This document shows, piece after piece, positions 60,378 to 64,000 of a DNA stretch of 64,000 nt; the stretch's first letter is position 1, and each line of letters opens with the position of its first letter. Under the pieces are notes generated by a model. It made no database searches. It was not told the origin of the DNA and saw nothing but the letters and a program-made list of their open reading frames with translations. A program made the position numbers and the translations under genes. The stretch spans positions 1,984,001 through 2,048,000 of the forward strand of contig NZ_CP108370.1 in assembly GCF_035953295.1 (NCBI RefSeq), read 5' to 3'. The DNA is from Streptomyces sp. NBC_01335. Lineage in GTDB: Bacteria; Actinomycetota; Actinomycetes; Streptomycetales; Streptomycetaceae.

Positions 60378-63059
60378 ATGACCGACCCCGTAGGAAAGCG
60401 TCCGAGCGAACTCGACCAGTTCCCGGACCGCGACCCCGAAGAGACCGCCGAATGGGCGGCCTCTCTGGACGCCGTCACCAAGGCCGCGGGGCCGCATCGC
60501 GCCGCGTACCTGATGAGGCGTTCGCTCGAACACGCCGAAGGCGCCGGTCTCGCGCTGCCCAAGCTGCTGGAGACCGACTACGTCAACTCCATCCCGACCG
60601 CCGCCGAGCCCGAGTTCGACGGCGACCTGGAGATGGAATCCCGCATCACCGCGTGGAACCGCTGGAACGCGGCGGCCATGGTGACCCGCGGGGCGAAGTA
60701 CGGCGTCGGCGGCCACATCGCCACGTTCGCCTCTGCTGCCTGGCTCTACGAGACGGGCTTCAACCACTTCTTCCGCGGCAAGGAGGGGGACGGCTCCGGT
60801 GACCAGCTCTACATCCAGGGCCACGCCTCCCCCGGCATCTACGCCCGCGCCTTCCTCGACGGCCGGCTGAGCGAGCAGCAGCTCGACAACTTCCGTCAGG
60901 AGTCGGGCGGCGACGGCCTGCCGTCCTACCCGCACCCGCGGCGTCTGCCCTGGCTGTGGGAGTTCCCCACCGTGTCGATGGGCCTCGGCCCGCTGTCGGC
61001 GATCTACCAGGCGCGCTTCAACCGCTACCTGGCCAACCGCAACATCAAGGACACGTCGAACTCGCACGTCTGGGCCTTCCTGGGCGACGGCGAGATGGAC
61101 GAACCCGAGTCGACGGCCGCCCTGGCGCTCGCCGCCCGTGAGGGTCTCGACAACCTGACCTTCGTCATCAACTGCAACCTGCAGCGTCTCGACGGCCCGG
61201 TCCGCGCCAACTTCCGCGTGGTCCAGGAGCTGGAAGGCGCCTTCCGCGGGGCCGGCTGGAACGTCGTCAAGACGCTCTGGGGCAACGCGTGGGACGAGCT
61301 GTTCCAGCTCGACACCACCGGTGCGCTGGTCCGCCGCCTCCGCGAGGTCCCGGACGCGCAGTTCCAGACGTACGCCACCCGTGACGTCGCGTACATCCGC
61401 GAGCACTTCTTCGGCGCCGAGCCCGCGCTCGTCGAGCTGGCGAAGCTGCTCACCGACGCGAAGATCGCCGAGTGTTTCTACACCTCGCGCGGCGGTCACG
61501 AGGCCCGCAAGGTCTACGCGGCGTACAAGGCGGCCCTGGAGCACAAGGGCGGCCCGACCGTGATCCTCGCCCAGACGGTGAAGGGCTTCACGCTCGGCAA
61601 GGGCTTCGAGTCCAAGAACGCCAACCACCAGATGAAGAAGCTGTCCCTGGACGAGTTCAAGGACATGCGCGAGCTGCTCGGCCTGCCGATCCAGGACAGC
61701 GCCTTCGAGAGCGGTGTGGTGCCCTACGGTCACCCCGGCGCCGACTCCCCCGAGGTCCGCTACCTCCAGGAGCGCCGCGCGGCCCTCGGTGGCCCCGCCC
61801 CCGCCCGCCGGGTGCACGCCGCGGCCCTGCCGCAGCCCGAGGAGCGCGCGTTCGCCGCGCTGAAGAAGGGTTCCGGCAAGCAGGAGATGGCCACCACCAT
61901 GGCCTTCGTCCGCCTCGCCAAGGACCTGATGCGGGACAAGGAGACCGGCAAGCGCTGGGTTCCGATCGTCCCGGACGAGGCCCGTACCTTCGGTATGGAG
62001 TCGCTCTTCCCGTCGGCGGGCATCTACTCGCCGCTGGGACAGACGTACGAGCCGGTCGACCGCGACCAGCTGATGTACTACAAGGAGGCCAAGGACGGCC
62101 AGATCCTCAACGAGGGGATCACCGAGGCCGGCTCCATGGCGGACTTCATCGCCGCGTCCACGTCGTACGCGACGCACGGCGAGACGATGATCCCGTTCTA
62201 CATCTTCTACTCGATGTTCGGCTGGCAGCGGACCGGCGACCAGATGTGGCAGCTCGCCGACCAGCTCGGCAAGGGCTTCATCGTCGGCGCCACGGCCGGC
62301 CGTACGACCCTGACGGGTGAGGGCCTCCAGCACGCGGACGGCCACTCGCACCTGATCGCGGCCACGAACCCGGCGTCGCTCAACTACGACCCGGCCTTCG
62401 CGTACGAGATCGCGGTGATCGTCAAGGAGGGTCTGCGCCGGATGTACGGCGAGCCCGTCGAGGGCGAGGACTCCAACGTCTTCTACTACCTGACGGTCTA
62501 CAACGAGCCGAAGCCGCAGCCCGCGATGCCGGAAGGCATCGAGGAGGGCATCGTCAAGGGCCTGTACCGCTTCAAGGAGGGCACGCCGGCCAAGGCCGAC
62601 GCGCCGCGCCTGCAGCTGCTGGCCTCCGGTACCGCCATCCACTGGGCCCTGGAGGCCCAGGAGCTGCTGGCCGCCGAGTGGGGCGTCACCGCCGACGTGT
62701 GGTCCGCCACCTCGTGGGGCGAGCTGCGCCGCGACGCGCTGGAGGCCGACGCCGCGCTGCTCCGTGGCGAGGAGCGGGTGCCGTACGTGACGCAGGCGCT
62801 CGCCGGCGCCCCCGGCCCGGTGCTCGCGGTCAGCGACTGGATGCGCCAGGTTCCGGACCAGATCAGCCAGTGGGTGGAGCAGGACTGGTCCTCGCTCGGT
62901 ACGGACGGCTTCGGCCTCTCCGACACCCGTGACGCCGCCCGCCGCCACTTCGGTGTCGACGCGCAGTCGGTCGTCGTCGCGGCCCTGGCCCAGCTCGCCA
63001 AGCGCGGCGAGATCCCGGCCTCCGCGATCAAGGAGGCCCGGGAGCGCTACGGACTCTGA
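60378..63059 (+). CDS. aceE: Pyruvate dehydrogenase E1 (homodimeric)
   Basis: 893 residues, the usual size for the single-chain E1p. It decarboxylates pyruvate with thiamine diphosphate and acylates E2. The ThDP/Mg motif is [12 protein letters not shown] (about 233-244), continuing to [28 protein letters not shown] is the active-site His loop; [13 protein letters not shown] and [15 protein letters not shown] are the mobile loops. GGAAGGCGGCG precedes ATG 60378. The C-terminal third is the transketolase-like pyrimidine and C domains. Confidence 0.97.
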   Translation: MTDPVGKRPSELDQFPDRDPEETAEWAASLDAVTKAAGPHRAAYLMRRSLEHAEGAGLALPKLLETDYVNSIPTAAEPEFDGDLEMESRITAWNRWNAAAMVTRGAKYGVGGHIATFASAAWLYETGFNHFFRGKEGDGSGDQLYIQGHASPGIYARAFLDGRLSEQQLDNFRQESGGDGLPSYPHPRRLPWLWEFPTVSMGLGPLSAIYQARFNRYLANRNIKDTSNSHVWAFLGDGEMDEPESTAALALAAREGLDNLTFVINCNLQRLDGPVRANFRVVQELEGAFRGAGWNVVKTLWGNAWDELFQLDTTGALVRRLREVPDAQFQTYATRDVAYIREHFFGAEPALVELAKLLTDAKIAECFYTSRGGHEARKVYAAYKAALEHKGGPTVILAQTVKGFTLGKGFESKNANHQMKKLSLDEFKDMRELLGLPIQDSAFESGVVPYGHPGADSPEVRYLQERRAALGGPAPARRVHAAALPQPEERAFAALKKGSGKQEMATTMAFVRLAKDLMRDKETGKRWVPIVPDEARTFGMESLFPSAGIYSPLGQTYEPVDRDQLMYYKEAKDGQILNEGITEAGSMADFIAASTSYATHGETMIPFYIFYSMFGWQRTGDQMWQLADQLGKGFIVGATAGRTTLTGEGLQHADGHSHLIAATNPASLNYDPAFAYEIAVIVKEGLRRMYGEPVEGEDSNVFYYLTVYNEPKPQPAMPEGIEEGIVKGLYRFKEGTPAKADAPRLQLLASGTAIHWALEAQELLAAEWGVTADVWSATSWGELRRDALEADAALLRGEERVPYVTQALAGAPGPVLAVSDWMRQVPDQISQWVEQDWSSLGTDGFGLSDTRDAARRHFGVDAQSVVVAALAQLAKRGEIPASAIKEARERYGL

Positions 63060-63086
63060 TCCGTACGCCTGACTCCCGGCCCTGAA

Positions 63087-63124
63087 CGCCGTGGCCCCTC
63101 CGGAACACCGGAGGGGCCGCGGCG
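63087..63124 (+). terminator. aceE terminator, 17-bp stem
   Basis: 63087-63103 pairs with 63108-63124 (one wobble), loop AACA. Followed by the WYL gene start about 40 bp on. Confidence 0.9.
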
Positions 63125-63162
63125 TTCCGCGTGCGCCCTCGGGCTTCGACGAGAATGGGGGT

Positions 63163-64000
63163 ATGCGCGCGGCCCGACTGATCACCATGGTGCTGCTCCT
63201 CCAGTCCCGTCCCGGGATGACCGCGGCCGAGCTGGCGGCGGAGCTGGAGGTGTCGGAGCGGACCGTCGCACGGGACGCGGCCGCGCTCTCCGAGGCGGGC
63301 GTCCCGGTGTACGCGGAGCGCGGCCGCACCGGCGGCTACCACCTGGTCGACGGCTACCGCACCCGGCTCACCGGTCTCGCCCGGGGCGAGGCCGAGGCGC
63401 TCTTCCTCTCCGGGCTGCCCACCGCCCTGCGCGACCTGGGCCTCCAGGACGCCGCGTCCGCCGCCCGGCTCAAGGTGGCCGCCGCCCTGACGCCCTCGCT
63501 GCGGGACACCCCGGACACGGTGGCCCGGCGCTTCCATCTGGACGCCCCGGGCTGGTTCCAGGAGCCGGTGGCCCCCGCGCTGCTGCCCGTCGTGGCGGAG
63601 GCCGTCCGCGACGACCTCACGGTCCGGGCGCGCTACCTCCGGGACGGCGCCGAGGTGGACCGGGCCCTCCTGCCGTACGGGCTCGTGCTGAAGGCGGGCG
63701 TCTGGTACCTCTGCGCCCGGGTCGCGCACCCGGGCGACGCTCCTTCCGCCCAGGGCTTCCGGGTGTACCGGGTCGACCGGTTCGTCTCGGTCGAGCCGGA
63801 CGGCGGGCGGTTCGAGCGGGACGCCGGTTTCGACCTGGCCGGGTTCTGGGCCGCCCGCTCCGCGCGGTTCGCCCGCTCCCTGCTCCGTACCGAGGTGACC
63901 GTACGGATCTCCGGTGCGGGCGCGCGGCGGCTCCCGCACCTGGTGGACCGGGCCGCCGCCGAGGAGGCGCTGGCCGCCGCCGGGCCCCCGGACGGCGAGG
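63163..64000 (+). CDS. HTH/WYL-domain transcriptional regulator (truncated by the window edge)
   Basis: 279 residues are present and the frame is still open at 64000. N-terminal HTH-11 domain (MTAAELAAELEVSERTVARD), then a WYL domain (VRARYLRDGAEVDRALLPYG, LVLKAGVWYLCAR with the WYL core, and FRVYRVDRFVSVEP). WYL domains bind nucleic acid or nucleotides and often regulate stress genes. ATG 63163 without a strong ribosome site. The C-terminal extension is outside the window. Confidence 0.9.
   Translation, partial: MRAARLITMVLLLQSRPGMTAAELAAELEVSERTVARDAAALSEAGVPVYAERGRTGGYHLVDGYRTRLTGLARGEAEALFLSGLPTALRDLGLQDAASAARLKVAAALTPSLRDTPDTVARRFHLDAPGWFQEPVAPALLPVVAEAVRDDLTVRARYLRDGAEVDRALLPYGLVLKAGVWYLCARVAHPGDAPSAQGFRVYRVDRFVSVEPDGGRFERDAGFDLAGFWAARSARFARSLLRTEVTVRISGAGARRLPHLVDRAAAEEALAAAGPPDGE

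Noticed and set aside
60258..63329. 1023-residue open frame antisense to aceE
   Set aside because: Composition is a shadow of codon usage; aceE is unambiguous.
1..64000. Mobile element, prophage or genomic island
   Set aside because: No transposase, integrase or tRNA-flanked repeats; gene content and order are core Streptomyces, with uniform composition apart from the aceE control region.

Overview
The window is a strongly GC-rich actinobacterial chromosome segment, almost certainly from a Streptomyces. GTG starts are frequent, 4-bp ATGA/GTGA overlaps are common and hairpin terminators are GC-rich. The gene order (ROK glucokinase with a DUF5304 gene just upstream, acyl-CoA ligase, PimB-type glycosyltransferase, qcrCAB/cta respiratory genes, nadA, cobU-cobT-cobS, pepA, lpd-sucB, GntR, aceE) is the conserved core arrangement I know from S. 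coelicolor. I see no phage, insertion sequence, CRISPR array, rRNA or tRNA. This is core chromosome, not an island.

Region by region. 1-8.3 kb: the end of an alpha/beta hydrolase, a small membrane protein, then a minus-strand block (EEP-family phosphodiesterase, glucokinase, DUF5304 protein, an ArsA-like protein with a broken P-loop, an SRPBCC protein, a metallophosphoesterase), then a plus-strand long-chain acyl-CoA ligase. 8.3-18 kb: envelope functions (PimB-like and GT87-like glycosyltransferases, a zinc metalloprotease lipoprotein, two tandem NlpC/P60 hydrolases), a NYN-domain protein, a zinc-ribbon protein, a rhomboid protease and an Lrp sensor-only protein. 18-21 kb: a class V aminotransferase behind a SAM-IV riboswitch, and trpD. 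21-30.4 kb: the aerobic respiratory core in two minus-strand operons, ctaE-qcrCAB and ctaCDF, separated by a receiver-like protein and an L,D-transpeptidase. 30.6-37.2 kb: a cysteine desulfurase-TusA fusion, an AdoK-like sugar/adenosine kinase, an iron-sulfur carrier and quinolinate synthase (itself a 4Fe-4S enzyme). 37.2-47.3 kb: an RND exporter, a NarL-type two-component system, PspA-PspAA, a DUF3043 membrane protein, a methyltransferase and an HtrA-like lipoprotein protease. 47.4-54 kb: the late cobalamin assembly genes cobU, cobT and cobS, interleaved with minus-strand SGNH esterase, membrane protein and GH114 genes. 54-64 kb: leucyl aminopeptidase, the E3 and E2 of the 2-oxoacid dehydrogenases, a GntR regulator, pyruvate dehydrogenase E1 and the start of a WYL regulator.

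How the genes work together: AceE, SucB-type E2 and Lpd supply acetyl-CoA and NADH; NadA supplies NAD; the bc1-aa3 branch (QcrCAB, CtaCDEF) consumes the electrons; the desulfurase-TusA fusion and the A-type carrier serve sulfur and Fe-S supply nearby. The most unusual things I found are regulatory or structural: a SAM-IV riboswitch followed by a 19-codon ORF and a hairpin; three CGTC-N5-GACG inverted repeats between the Fe-S carrier gene and nadA; a 17-bp perfect palindrome upstream of aceE; a palindrome centred on the ctaE start codon; and a recurring pattern in which the sequence around a stop codon is tandemly duplicated just downstream of the gene (seven cases).
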